47,607 bases of DNA from Phycisphaerae bacterium (GTDB lineage Bacteria > Planctomycetota > Phycisphaerae > JAAYCJ01). The translations under genes and the position numbers were made by a program. Below, piece by piece: positions 1-7,342 of this stretch (position 1 is its first letter; every line of letters starts with the position of its first letter). Location of the stretch: assembly GCA_012729815.1 (NCBI GenBank), contig JAAYCJ010000145.1, positions 1 through 47,607 of the forward strand. Direction: 5' to 3'. The notes under the pieces are model-generated. The model worked only from the letters and a program-made list of their open reading frames with translations, had not been told where the DNA came from and ran no database searches.

Positions 1-101
1 AAGGTCGCGGCGTGCCAGAGTGGCAGAGGGTGAGGCGGCTGGGATTTGGTGGGTGAGACGAGGTGCGGCCGGGATGGGCGTGCCATTGGGGCGGCGGCGG
101 G

Positions 102-1391
102 TTATTTTTTCTTTTCGTGGGTGAGGCCCATCTGGACGTAGTCGCGGCGGAAGAGGAGGTCGACGGTCCAGTCGAGGGCGATGCGGACCTTTCGGGTGAT
201 TCCGGGCATTTTGAGGAGGTAGAAGGTTCGCCAGGTGAACCAGGCTGGGAATCCGGCGAGTTTAAAGCCGAGGATTTTGGCGACGGCAGTGCGGCATCCG
301 AGGGGGGCGATGGCGCCGCGGTTTGTGATGTCGCAGGGGGTAGGATGGTCGCCGTGGAGGGCGCGGGCGAGGTTATGGGCGAGGTGGTCGCCCTGTCGGA
401 CGGCGTGTTGGGCGGTGGCGGGATAGGCGTTTCCATGGGCGTCGAGATTGACGGCTGCGTCGCCGATGGCCCAGACGTTGTCGCAGCCCTGGACGCGGAG
501 TTCGCGGTCGCAGAGGATGTAGCCCCGCTGATCGGTAGGCAGGTGGAGGCGTCGGAGGAGCGGAGGCGGGGCGATACCGGCGCACCAGACGACGGTGTGG
601 GTGGGGAGTCGCCGGCCGTCTCGCAGGTCGACGTAGCCGTCGTGGATATGGCTGATCGTGGTGTTGAGCAGGACGTCGATGTTGCGTTTGGCGAGTTGGG
701 CGAGGGCGTATTGGGAGAGGTCGGGGTCGAGGGCGGCGAGGATTCGGTCGGTGAGTTCGATGAGGGTGACTCGGCAGTCGTTGGGCGAGACGTTGCGGTA
801 GTAGCGAGAGGCGTTTTCGAGGAAGACCTGGAATTCGCCGGCGACTTCGACGCCGGTGTAGTTTCCGCCGACGACGACGAGGTGGAGGAGGGCTTTGCGT
901 CGGTCGGGGTCGAGGGCGGCGTCGGCGATTTCGAGCATCTGTATGGCGTGGTCTCGGAGGGCGAGGGCGTCGGGGAGGGACTTCATGCCGAAGCCGCGGT
1001 CGGCCAGGCCGGGGACGGGCGGGAGGTTGGTGACGGAGCCGGGCGAGAGGACCAGGTGATCGTAGGGGATTTGGCGCGGATCGGGCTCGCGCGGGACCTG
1101 GGCGAAGACGATCCGGCGGTCGAAATCGACGCCGGTGACTTCGGCCATGAGGAAACGGATTTTGTGGAGGAAGCTTCGGATGGAGACGAGGGCGTGTCGG
1201 GGTTCGAGGGATCCGGTTCCGGCTTCGACGAGGAGGGGGTAGAAGATGAAGTAGTTGTTTCGGTCGATCAGGAGGATATCGGCCCGCTGGTAAAGGCGGT
1301 TGTTTTCCATGGCTTGGGCGCAGTAGGCACCGCCGAATCCGCCGCCGATGACGACGATACGCGGCTTGTTTGCGGTGTGTGCCGGGTCCAT
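102..1391 (-). CDS. ndh: Type II NADH dehydrogenase-like FAD/NAD(P) oxidoreductase
   Basis: A 429-residue pyridine nucleotide-disulfide oxidoreductase-fold protein, best read as a single-subunit, non-proton-pumping NADH:quinone oxidoreductase on the inner face of the membrane. The N-terminal FAD site IVVIGGGFGG is at residues 12-21. A second dinucleotide site reads VVVGGNYTG, with Asn where a third Gly is usual, and the FAD-binding VWAIGDAA motif lies towards the C terminus. The tail is basic and amphipathic, as in membrane-associated NDH-2 enzymes. I chose ATG 1391 because a G-rich Shine-Dalgarno (AAGGGGGG) precedes it and the FAD motif starts 11 residues in; a GTG at 1538 would add 49 residues running back through a terminator hairpin. 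It has its own promoter (1422-1450). Related sulfide:quinone or carotenoid-type flavoproteins cannot be excluded from sequence alone. Confidence 0.85.
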   Translation of the reverse strand: MDPAHTANKPRIVVIGGGFGGAYCAQAMENNRLYQRADILLIDRNNYFIFYPLLVEAGTGSLEPRHALVSIRSFLHKIRFLMAEVTGVDFDRRIVFAQVPREPDPRQIPYDHLVLSPGSVTNLPPVPGLADRGFGMKSLPDALALRDHAIQMLEIADAALDPDRRKALLHLVVVGGNYTGVEVAGEFQVFLENASRYYRNVSPNDCRVTLIELTDRILAALDPDLSQYALAQLAKRNIDVLLNTTISHIHDGYVDLRDGRRLPTHTVVWCAGIAPPPLLRRLHLPTDQRGYILCDRELRVQGCDNVWAIGDAAVNLDAHGNAYPATAQHAVRQGDHLAHNLARALHGDHPTPCDITNRGAIAPLGCRTAVAKILGFKLAGFPAWFTWRTFYLLKMPGITRKVRIALDWTVDLLFRRDYVQMGLTHEKKK

Positions 1392-1421
1392 GCCCACCCC
1401 CCTTGGCGTCGGCTGAGGACG

Positions 1422-1450
1422 ATTGTATCGGGGCGACAGGCGGCTGTCGA
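1422..1450 (-). promoter_or_regulatory. Sigma70-like promoter of ndh
   Basis: Read on the minus strand, TCGACA (1450-1445), a 17-bp spacer and TACAAT (1427-1422) give a near-consensus promoter. Transcription would begin near 1415, leaving a leader of about 24 nt before the ndh ATG at 1391. It sits directly downstream of a minus-strand terminator, so ndh is insulated from transcription coming from above. Confidence 0.6.
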
Positions 1451-1462
1451 GGTCGGCCAAAG

Positions 1463-1615
1463 AAAAAGGCGGGACGCTAGAGGCACCCGCCTTTCGTGTG
1501 ACCCTCCGCATGGCGTGGGTGTCACGACTAAATTTCACTCCGTCGAAACGGAGCTCCTCACAAAGTCAGAAGCCAACGAGGTGGAATCACAGGTGCCAGT
1601 CCGGAGGTGCATGTC
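1463..1615 (-). ncRNA. Candidate ~150-nt small RNA between ABC permease and ndh
   Basis: A free-standing transcription unit is predicted from the minus strand: a promoter at 1622-1650, a start near 1615 and the terminator at 1465-1494. The predicted RNA folds locally. There is a hairpin with a UUCG tetraloop (CUCCGU-UUCG-ACGGAG, 1538-1553), then GUGA(CA)CCC pairing with GGGUCAC, then the terminator. The 5' part is C-rich and contains CACCUCC, complementary to Shine-Dalgarno sequences. The only short frame is 25 codons from an ATG at 1611, four bases from the predicted start, so a leaderless micropeptide is possible but less likely. An FNR-type palindrome lies about 74 bp upstream of the start. 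Promoter, structure and terminator are seen; a regulatory RNA function is inference. Confidence 0.45.
1465..1494 (-). terminator. Intrinsic terminator, minus strand
   Basis: A perfect 9-bp stem, AAAGGCGGG paired with CCCGCCTTT, with a 12-nt loop. On the minus strand the second arm runs into CCGCCTTTTTCTTT, giving a U-tract. It can end both the ABC permease transcript from 1756 and the candidate small RNA starting near 1615. Confidence 0.75.
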
Positions 1616-1621
1616 AAGTTC

Positions 1622-1650
1622 AAGGTACAGACCATGGGCATTTGTGTCAA
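1622..1650 (-). promoter_or_regulatory. Sigma70-like promoter of the candidate small RNA
   Basis: Minus strand: TTGACA (1650-1645), a 17-bp spacer, TACCTT (1627-1622). The -35 is perfect and the spacing optimal. No coding sequence follows before the terminator at 1465-1494. Confidence 0.6.
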
Positions 1651-1682
1651 TGGTTTGCCGTAACGACCGGACTGGAAGGGAC

Positions 1683-1696
1683 TTGATTTGGATCAA
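1683..1696. promoter_or_regulatory. FNR/CRP-family type binding site
   Basis: TTGAT-TTGG-ATCAA is a perfect dyad matching the known FNR/Anr box TTGAT-N4-ATCAA; one further C/G pair extends it on both sides. Its centre is about 74 bp upstream of the predicted start of the candidate small RNA, a distance compatible with class I activation. The match is seen; the cognate regulator is not in this window. Confidence 0.5.
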
Positions 1697-1755
1697 GAGG
1701 GGGAGTGTCGGTGGCGCAGCGGCATTGGGATCGGTCTGTTGTGTCGCAGCGGGGG

Positions 1756-2748
1756 TTAGAACTTGGCGGCGGCTCCGACCTGGCGGTCGAGGAAGAGTGC
1801 GTAGGCGAGGAAGAGCATTGCGAGAATGTAAGTAGCGGCGTATCCGGCGGCGAAGAGGATGTAAGTGAGGCTGATGTGTTTTTCGAGGTCGAGGGCGTCG
1901 AGCATCCAGAAGATCTGGAAATTGGGGACTAGGGCGTAGAGGGCGGACCATCCGGCGCGGGCGAGGTCGGAAGGGGCGTTCTGGACGTGGGCGAGGACGA
2001 GGTAGTCCCAGACCATACCGAGGCAGAGGATGACCACGGCGATCAGGAGGGTCCGGACCACGGGGAGTCGGGTGGAACAGGCGATACAGACGGCAGCGAG
2101 GACCCATATGGCCAGGAGGAGGAGGAAGCAGGCGGAGACGACTTCGATGGAATAGCCCTGACCGAAGGACTGGATTTTCCAGGATTTGTCGAAGAATCCG
2201 GCGGTGACGGCGGCTGCGGAGAGGAGGGGGAGTCCGATTCCCAAGGCGGCGGGTCCGAATTGCCAGTCGAAGAGGTAATTTCCGATGGCGGCGACGAAGA
2301 GGGTGATGACGGCTGCACTGAGGCCGAAGACGATGATGGGCCAGTCGCGTTCGAGGTAGGCGGCCCACATGACGCCGTGTCGCAGGACCATGAGGAAAGT
2401 GACAGTCATAAAAGTGCAGGCTAATGCAAGTGCGGCCATGACGGCGAGAAACTTTGCGACGAGGAGTTCGAGTCGATTGACGGGTTTTGAGATGATGGTG
2501 AGGATGGTCTGGTCTTCGATTTCGGCTGAGACGGCTTCGGAGCCGGCGACGGCGGCGAGGACGACCCCGGCGACGAGGATGGTTGAGAGGCAGAGGTCCT
2601 GGAGCATTTTGTTGTCGTCGTCCATGGTGAGCATGGTCAGGGAGGGGGCCAGGACCATCAAACCGAGGCAGAGTAAAAGGAGAACCCCGTAAATCGGCTG
2701 ACGTATGACCTGTAAGAACGTGACTTTGGCTATGGCGTAGATCTTCAT
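1756..2748 (-). CDS. ABC-2 family transporter permease
   Basis: A 330-residue polytopic membrane protein with about six to seven hydrophobic segments. It begins with a short cytoplasmic start and a helix rich in Leu/Val, then shows the ABC-2 permease hallmark after the second helix: EIEDQTILTIISKPVNRLEL, the same pattern (KP followed by an Arg and an aromatic/acidic residue) seen in the plus-strand permease at 8558. The gene has no ATPase of its own beside it on the minus strand. The divergent operon carries one (7343), so a shared ATPase is plausible. The ATG at 2748 has no clear Shine-Dalgarno, only A/T-rich sequence before it. Substrate unknown. Relatives include NosY-like and multicopper/gliding-type ABC-2 permeases. 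Confidence 0.8.
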   Translation of the reverse strand: MKIYAIAKVTFLQVIRQPIYGVLLLLCLGLMVLAPSLTMLTMDDDNKMLQDLCLSTILVAGVVLAAVAGSEAVSAEIEDQTILTIISKPVNRLELLVAKFLAVMAALALACTFMTVTFLMVLRHGVMWAAYLERDWPIIVFGLSAAVITLFVAAIGNYLFDWQFGPAALGIGLPLLSAAAVTAGFFDKSWKIQSFGQGYSIEVVSACFLLLLAIWVLAAVCIACSTRLPVVRTLLIAVVILCLGMVWDYLVLAHVQNAPSDLARAGWSALYALVPNFQIFWMLDALDLEKHISLTYILFAAGYAATYILAMLFLAYALFLDRQVGAAAKF

Positions 2749-2772
2749 AGTGCTAAATTTTGTTAATAGAAT

Positions 2773-2800
2773 TTGAAACGGACCCGGATGCCGCTATATT
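2773..2800 (+). promoter_or_regulatory. Sigma70-like promoter of the SPFH/ABC operon
   Basis: TTGAAA (2773-2778), a 16-bp spacer and TATATT (2795-2800). It lies in the A/T-rich part of the divergent intergenic region and would give a leader of about 200 nt before the ATG at 3010. No equally good promoter is visible for the divergent permease. Confidence 0.55.
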
Positions 2801-2959
2801 GTTTTGAACTACGTCGGAATACAAGGAAAAGTTCCGGCGAGGCGCCTGTTGTCGCGCGATAGACGGGTGGCGGCGATGGGCGTGGAGTAGCGGAGAATCG
2901 TTCGGCGAGCGGCCGGACGGGGCAGGGACCTGCCCAGCTAACCCAGAGGAGAACGGACA

Positions 2960-2985
2960 GGGGTTCCGTCGTCGGCGACGGCCCC
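2960..2985 (+). other. Strong hairpin in the leader of the SPFH operon
   Basis: GGGG-(UU)-CCGUCG-UCGG-CGACGG-CCCC forms a 10-bp stem with a 2-nt bulge and a tetraloop. It stands 12 nt before the AAGGAG ribosome-binding site at 2998-3003. A second hairpin, GGGCAG-GGAC-CUGCCC, lies at 2920-2935. No U-tract follows, so this is not a standard terminator; it could influence translation or mRNA stability. Confidence 0.5.
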
Positions 2986-3009
2986 GGCGTTGGGAAGTAA
3001 GGAGCGACC

Positions 3010-4986
3010 ATGCATCGAGTGGACAGGCGAGCAGAGTGGGCGGCCCTGGCGGGCCTGGTCCTTCAGGTGGTGTTCTTCGCGGTGCTCCTGGTGTTGTTCC
3101 GGAGCAACGGGAGCGCGGCGACACTGGCGGAGAGCTGGCACTTTCTGGCGGGTGTGGGGATCTGGTTTTTGATTTTTGTGGAGGTGTACCTGCATCGGCT
3201 GTCGGTGCAGCAGCGGAACGAGGCGGAGGAGCTTGAGCGCGAGCGGCTGCGTCGGATCGGCGGGTCTGCGAGCGTGTTTTCGGGTTTGCCGGAGGGCGAG
3301 CCGCTGTCGATGGAGAAGCGGCTGGCGTGGACGAAGAAATGGTTCGTTCCGATTGCGTCGCTGGGGATTGCGGGGGTGTTGGGGTATTTGGCGTTTCGCC
3401 TGCTGCCGTACTGGGTTCCGATGGCGTGGATGCAGGACGCGACGGAGACGGGGGTCCGGAACGAGCAGTTGACGATGGTCGTTCTGGCGGTGATCACGCT
3501 GCCGTGTTTTCTGGTTTCGCGTTACGTGCTGGGCCTGAGCCGGGTACCGGGATTGCGGGTGGTGCGTGCGGGCGCGAACTACATCATGGGGAACGCGATC
3601 GCGTGTTTTGTGCTGCTGGTGGTGATGGCGTTCGCGTATTTCGGGGCGGGGAACGCGGAGCGGGTTCTGGCGGTGGCGATTCCGGCGGTGATGGCGGTGT
3701 TGGGGTTGGAGATACTGCTGAATCTGCTGTTGAACGTTTACCGGCCTCGGATTCCCGGGGAGGAGTATCAGCCGGTTTACGAGTCGCGTTTTCTGGGGTT
3801 GTTTTCGGAGCCGGAAGGGGTGATGCGGTCGATCGCCCACACGATCGACTACCAGTTCGGGTTCAAGGTGTCGGAGACGTGGTTTTACCAGCTTCTTCAG
3901 CAGGCGGTGGTTCCGCTGGTGCTGTTCGGGGCGGTGATGCTGTATCTGCTGAGTTGTTTTGTGATCGTGCGACCGGGGTACCAGACGGTGGTGCTGCAGT
4001 TCGGTCGGATCGACCGGGTGCTGGAGGAGGGGTTGTACCTGAAGTGGCCGTGGCCGATCGAGCGGACGCCGGAGTTCTATCCGGTCAAGGAGGTGCAGAC
4101 GATCTGGATCGGGTACACGGGCGAGAGCACGTGGAAGGGGGAGGAGGACAAGCCGATCCTGTGGACGGTCAAGCACGTGACGGGCGAGGAGTTCCAGCTT
4201 CTGGTGGCGAGCGAGCGGATACTGGAGGTGGCGCGTGAGCGGACGGCGAGTCAGCCGGCGGAGTCGCAGGCGGACGCGGAAGGGAGTCTGGCTCCGGTGA
4301 ACATCCTGGCGGGCGCGCTGGTGGTGAACTACCAGATCAAGGGCGGGGAAGCGGGGTTGATGGAGTACGTGGAGAACTACGCGGAGCCGGGCCAGGCGCT
4401 GGAGGCGATCGCGTATCGGCAGTGGACGCAGTACATGGCGAGCGTGGATCCGATGGAGGTGATGACGACGGGTCGGGCGGCGGCGAGCGTGGCGTTGCGG
4501 GACGCGATCCAGAAGGAAGCGGACGGGCGGCAGTTGGGGTTGAAGGTGCTGCAGATTGCCGTGCTGGGTCTTCATCCGTCGACGGAGATCGCGGACGCGT
4601 ACGAGGCGGCGATCAACGCCCGGCACGAGCGGAAGGCGACGGTGTGGCGCGCGGTGGGCGACGAGAACGCGATTCTTCCCAGGGCCGCGGCGATGGCGGA
4701 TGAGGTGTTGAGCGAGGCGTCGGCGGACCGATACGGGCGGGTGATTGTGGAGCAGGCGGCGGCGGCGCGGTTCAACGAGCAGCTCAAGGGGTATCAGGCG
4801 GCGCCGGAGGTGTTCTATCTGCGGCACTATCTGGACGTGCTGGCGTCGGCGACGGAGGACGTCCGGAAGTTCGTGGTGACGCTGAAGGACCCCGGGAAGG
4901 TGCTGCTGATCGTGGACGAGCAGGAGAAGCTGCCCCCGGGATTGCTGGGGCTGGGCGAAGAGATTCTGAACGAGAGAAACCAGTAG
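3010..4986 (+). CDS. Polytopic SPFH (HflK-like) protein
   Basis: A 658-residue protein, far longer than the roughly 400 residues of ordinary HflK. The first ~300 residues carry about six hydrophobic helices (near 12-33, 45-65, 115-140, 155-175, 195-215 and 220-242). A further helix near 300-325 directly precedes the SPFH/band-7 domain, which opens with VIVRPGYQTVVLQFGRI and LYLKWPWPIE, the usual HflK/HflC entry sequence. The C-terminal third is Ala/Glu-rich and helical, as expected for the rod that builds SPFH cages. Start ATG 3010 has AAGGAG seven bases upstream. It is first of three SPFH genes; HflK/HflC complexes enclose and regulate the FtsH protease in other bacteria. Role of the N-terminal membrane domain unknown. 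Confidence 0.8.
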   Translation: MHRVDRRAEWAALAGLVLQVVFFAVLLVLFRSNGSAATLAESWHFLAGVGIWFLIFVEVYLHRLSVQQRNEAEELERERLRRIGGSASVFSGLPEGEPLSMEKRLAWTKKWFVPIASLGIAGVLGYLAFRLLPYWVPMAWMQDATETGVRNEQLTMVVLAVITLPCFLVSRYVLGLSRVPGLRVVRAGANYIMGNAIACFVLLVVMAFAYFGAGNAERVLAVAIPAVMAVLGLEILLNLLLNVYRPRIPGEEYQPVYESRFLGLFSEPEGVMRSIAHTIDYQFGFKVSETWFYQLLQQAVVPLVLFGAVMLYLLSCFVIVRPGYQTVVLQFGRIDRVLEEGLYLKWPWPIERTPEFYPVKEVQTIWIGYTGESTWKGEEDKPILWTVKHVTGEEFQLLVASERILEVARERTASQPAESQADAEGSLAPVNILAGALVVNYQIKGGEAGLMEYVENYAEPGQALEAIAYRQWTQYMASVDPMEVMTTGRAAASVALRDAIQKEADGRQLGLKVLQIAVLGLHPSTEIADAYEAAINARHERKATVWRAVGDENAILPRAAAMADEVLSEASADRYGRVIVEQAAAARFNEQLKGYQAAPEVFYLRHYLDVLASATEDVRKFVVTLKDPGKVLLIVDEQEKLPPGLLGLGEEILNERNQ

Positions 4987-5021
4987 GGACATCCGATCCA
5001 GGTTACAGAGGGACAAAGCTC

Positions 5022-5999
5022 ATGGAGTCGAAGCGAAGTCTGGCAACGATCGTGTTGGGAATCATCGTGTCGGCGGCGTTCGTGCTGTACATGGTGGTGT
5101 TCACGGTATCGTTTTCGGAGACGGCGGTGGTGACGACGTTCGGGAAGGTGACGCGGACGTACAGCGATCCGGACTGGCACCTGAAGTGGCCGTGGCCGGT
5201 GGAGCAGGTGATCACGTTCGACAACCGGCTTCGGGTTCACGAGAGCAAGCTGGAGCAGCTCTACACGCAGGACGAGCAGAGCGTGACGGTGATGGCGTTC
5301 ACGTCGTGGCGGGTACCGGAGGGCGAGGAGCAGGTGGAGCGTTACCTGAAGGAGATTCGCACGCGGGAGAAGGCGGAGCAGATTTTGACGACGCTGGTGC
5401 ACGACGCGATCGGGGCGGTGGTGGGTCGCCACCGGTTCGAGAGCTTTGTGAGCATGGACCCGGAGCGGATGAAGTTCACGGATATCGAAGCGGAGCTGAA
5501 GGAGATGATTCAGGGCCGCGCGCTGGAGAATTACGGGATCGAGGTGACGGCGGTGGGGATCGAGCGGCTTGAGTTGCCGGAGGAGGCGACCAAGAAGGTG
5601 TTCGATCACATGAAGGAGGAGCGTCAGCGTCTGGCCAAGCGGTATCGCGCGGAGGGGGAGGCGGAGGCCCGTCGGATCAAGACCCGTGCGGAGGAGCAGG
5701 CGAGCAAGATTCGGGACCGGGCGCAGGCGGAGGCGATCGCGATTCGGGGCGAGGGCGACGCGGAGGCGGCGAAGTACTACGCGATATTCGCTTCGTATCC
5801 GGAGCTGCACACGTTCATCAAGCGTCTTGAGGCGCTCAAGCAGATGCTGCCGAAGCGGACGACTTTGATTTTGGAGGCCGATCAGGTTCCGCCGTTTGAC
5901 CTGATCGGGTCTCAGACGCTGCAGTGGTTGCTGCAGAATCCGGCGCCGGCGACGGCGACGCAGCCGGCGGCGTCGGATCCTCTGTTGTCGAGCAAGTAG
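5022..5999 (+). CDS. SPFH protein, HflC-like
   Basis: A 325-residue protein with one N-terminal membrane anchor (residues 7-27) followed by a band-7 domain: VSFSETAVVTTFGKV, then WHLKWPWPVE. The C-terminal half is a long charged helix with EEATKKVFDHMKEERQRLAKRYRAEGEAEARRI-type sequence typical of HflC, where the EGEAEA segment packs the cage. Length matches the HflC family (about 290-340). It lies 35 bp after the first SPFH gene, with GAGGGA before its ATG. HflC normally pairs with HflK as a periplasm-facing regulator of FtsH. The last 20 residues are a Pro/Ala/Thr-rich tail (TATQPAASDP). Confidence 0.85.
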   Translation: MESKRSLATIVLGIIVSAAFVLYMVVFTVSFSETAVVTTFGKVTRTYSDPDWHLKWPWPVEQVITFDNRLRVHESKLEQLYTQDEQSVTVMAFTSWRVPEGEEQVERYLKEIRTREKAEQILTTLVHDAIGAVVGRHRFESFVSMDPERMKFTDIEAELKEMIQGRALENYGIEVTAVGIERLELPEEATKKVFDHMKEERQRLAKRYRAEGEAEARRIKTRAEEQASKIRDRAQAEAIAIRGEGDAEAAKYYAIFASYPELHTFIKRLEALKQMLPKRTTLILEADQVPPFDLIGSQTLQWLLQNPAPATATQPAASDPLLSSK

Positions 6000-6045
6000 T
6001 CGGGCGGGCGACCGGGCGGCAAGCTGATCGATCAGGAAATCAGGA

Positions 6046-7299
6046 ATGGATGAGACTCGCATGGAACAAGACAATACGATCAAAGCGGGCCCTGGCGGGC
6101 AGATGGAGAGCGGCGACGAGGCCCAGAAGTCGTTGATGGACGGTCTTCGGGTGCTGTTCTGGGTGCTCAAGCTGGCGATGCTGGCGCTGGTGGTGTTGTA
6201 CCTGGCGAGCGGGATCAAGCAGATCAACCAGAACGAGGTGGGTCTGAAGGTCCGGTTCGGCAAGATCGTCAAGTCGGCTGAGACGGCGGAAGCAGGTCCG
6301 GGTTTCAAGTGGGCGTTGCCGTGGCCGATCGACCAGTGGATTGTGATTCCGAAGGGGACTCAGCGCGGCGTGAACGTGGAGTTCCAGTACCAGATGACGG
6401 AGCAGGAGAAGGTCCAGGGCCCCAGTCCGTTCGCGGGCGGGTCGCTGGTGCCGGGCAAGGACAACTTCGTGCTGACGGGCGACGGGAACATCATCCACGT
6501 GGTGGTTCGGGTGAACTACCGGATTGCGGACGCGGCTGAGTACGTGGAGAACATCATGGACGCGGGGGTGGAGGGCAAGCCGGGCGAGTTGCGGATGCCG
6601 GAGAAGGGGCTGGTCGAGGCGTTGGCGCGGGAGGCGATCATCCAGGCGGCGGGTCAGTTCGAGGTGGATCAGCTTCTGACGCGCAGCCAGGTGTTCAGCG
6701 ACCGGGTGGAGAAGTACCTTCAGGAGTCGCTTCGGGAGCTGCGTGCGGGACTGACGCTGGACGACGTACTGGTTCGGGAGATCACGCCGCCGCGTCAGGT
6801 GCAGGCTCATTTCAACGACGTGCGGAACGCGGCGGACGAGAAGGGGGCGATGGTCAAGAGCGCGGAGGGCGAAGCGGTCAAACTGCTGACGGAGACGGCG
6901 GGGACCGGGTATGAGGAGCTGATCGCGGCGATCGAAGAGGAGGAGGGTCTGCGGTCGAGCGGGGGGGACGGCGTGGAGGAGGCCAAGTTGCGGATCGCTT
7001 CGCTGCTGGACCAGGGGCAGGGCGAGGTGCAGTCGATTCTTTCGGACGCGAAGGTGTACCGGACCCAGATCGAGGCGTCGGCGAAGGCGGACGCGGAGTA
7101 CTTCGAGGCGTTGCTGCCCGAGGTGCGTGCGAACCAGCAGGTCGTGTTGACGCGGCTGTTGCTGAGCACGCTGGAGGATCTGTTCCCTCAGGTGGAGAAG
7201 TGGTACGTTCCGACGCGGGTGGATCAGGTTCGGATCATGGTGGACAAGGACCCGCGGGATCTGCAGAAGAAGCCGACGCAGCAGTCACAGAATCGGTAG
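6046..7299 (+). CDS. hflK: SPFH protein, HflK-like (FtsH modulator)
   Basis: A 417-residue protein of standard HflK length and architecture. It has a charged cytoplasmic N terminus, one membrane helix (residues ~43-62), the SPFH entry NQNEVGLKVRFGKIV and FKWALPWPID, then the characteristic HflK segment LTGDGNIIHVVVRVNYRI, and a long C-terminal helix ending in LLLSTLEDLFPQVEKWYVP. ATG 6046 is taken as the start; an in-frame ATG at 6061 is the alternative, and neither has a strong ribosome-binding site. It stands 46 bp after the HflC-like gene. This is the most orthodox HflK of the window, so it and the preceding gene probably form the classical HflK-HflC pair, with the 658-residue protein as an extra subunit. 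Confidence 0.85.
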   Translation: MDETRMEQDNTIKAGPGGQMESGDEAQKSLMDGLRVLFWVLKLAMLALVVLYLASGIKQINQNEVGLKVRFGKIVKSAETAEAGPGFKWALPWPIDQWIVIPKGTQRGVNVEFQYQMTEQEKVQGPSPFAGGSLVPGKDNFVLTGDGNIIHVVVRVNYRIADAAEYVENIMDAGVEGKPGELRMPEKGLVEALAREAIIQAAGQFEVDQLLTRSQVFSDRVEKYLQESLRELRAGLTLDDVLVREITPPRQVQAHFNDVRNAADEKGAMVKSAEGEAVKLLTETAGTGYEELIAAIEEEEGLRSSGGDGVEEAKLRIASLLDQGQGEVQSILSDAKVYRTQIEASAKADAEYFEALLPEVRANQQVVLTRLLLSTLEDLFPQVEKWYVPTRVDQVRIMVDKDPRDLQKKPTQQSQNR

Positions 7300-7342
7300 G
7301 GTGGTTTGACGCCGGTCCGATCGGCAGGACGGAAAAGGAACG

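Noticed and set aside
1-101. Possible gene end before ndh
   Set aside because: No stop-to-start relation, motif or terminator could be supported in the first 101 bases; a minus-strand ATG near 87 opens a frame to the edge but lacks a ribosome-binding site.
1392-1538. N-terminal extension of ndh to a GTG at 1538
   Set aside because: It would run through a terminator hairpin and the ndh promoter and adds no conserved sequence before the FAD motif.
1535-1611. 25-codon frame inside the candidate small RNA
   Set aside because: Its ATG lies four bases from the predicted transcript start, without a ribosome-binding site, and the peptide shows no feature; kept only as an alternative.
63-1835. Long plus-strand open frame opposite ndh
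   Set aside because: It is antisense to a protein with clear FAD/NAD motifs; its composition (Gly/Glu/Asp/Val runs) is that of a mirror frame in G-rich DNA and it has no domain.
2938-5016. Minus-strand frame opposite the first SPFH gene
   Set aside because: Arg/His/Gln/Pro-rich mirror frame; the plus-strand SPFH motifs and ribosome-binding site decide the strand.
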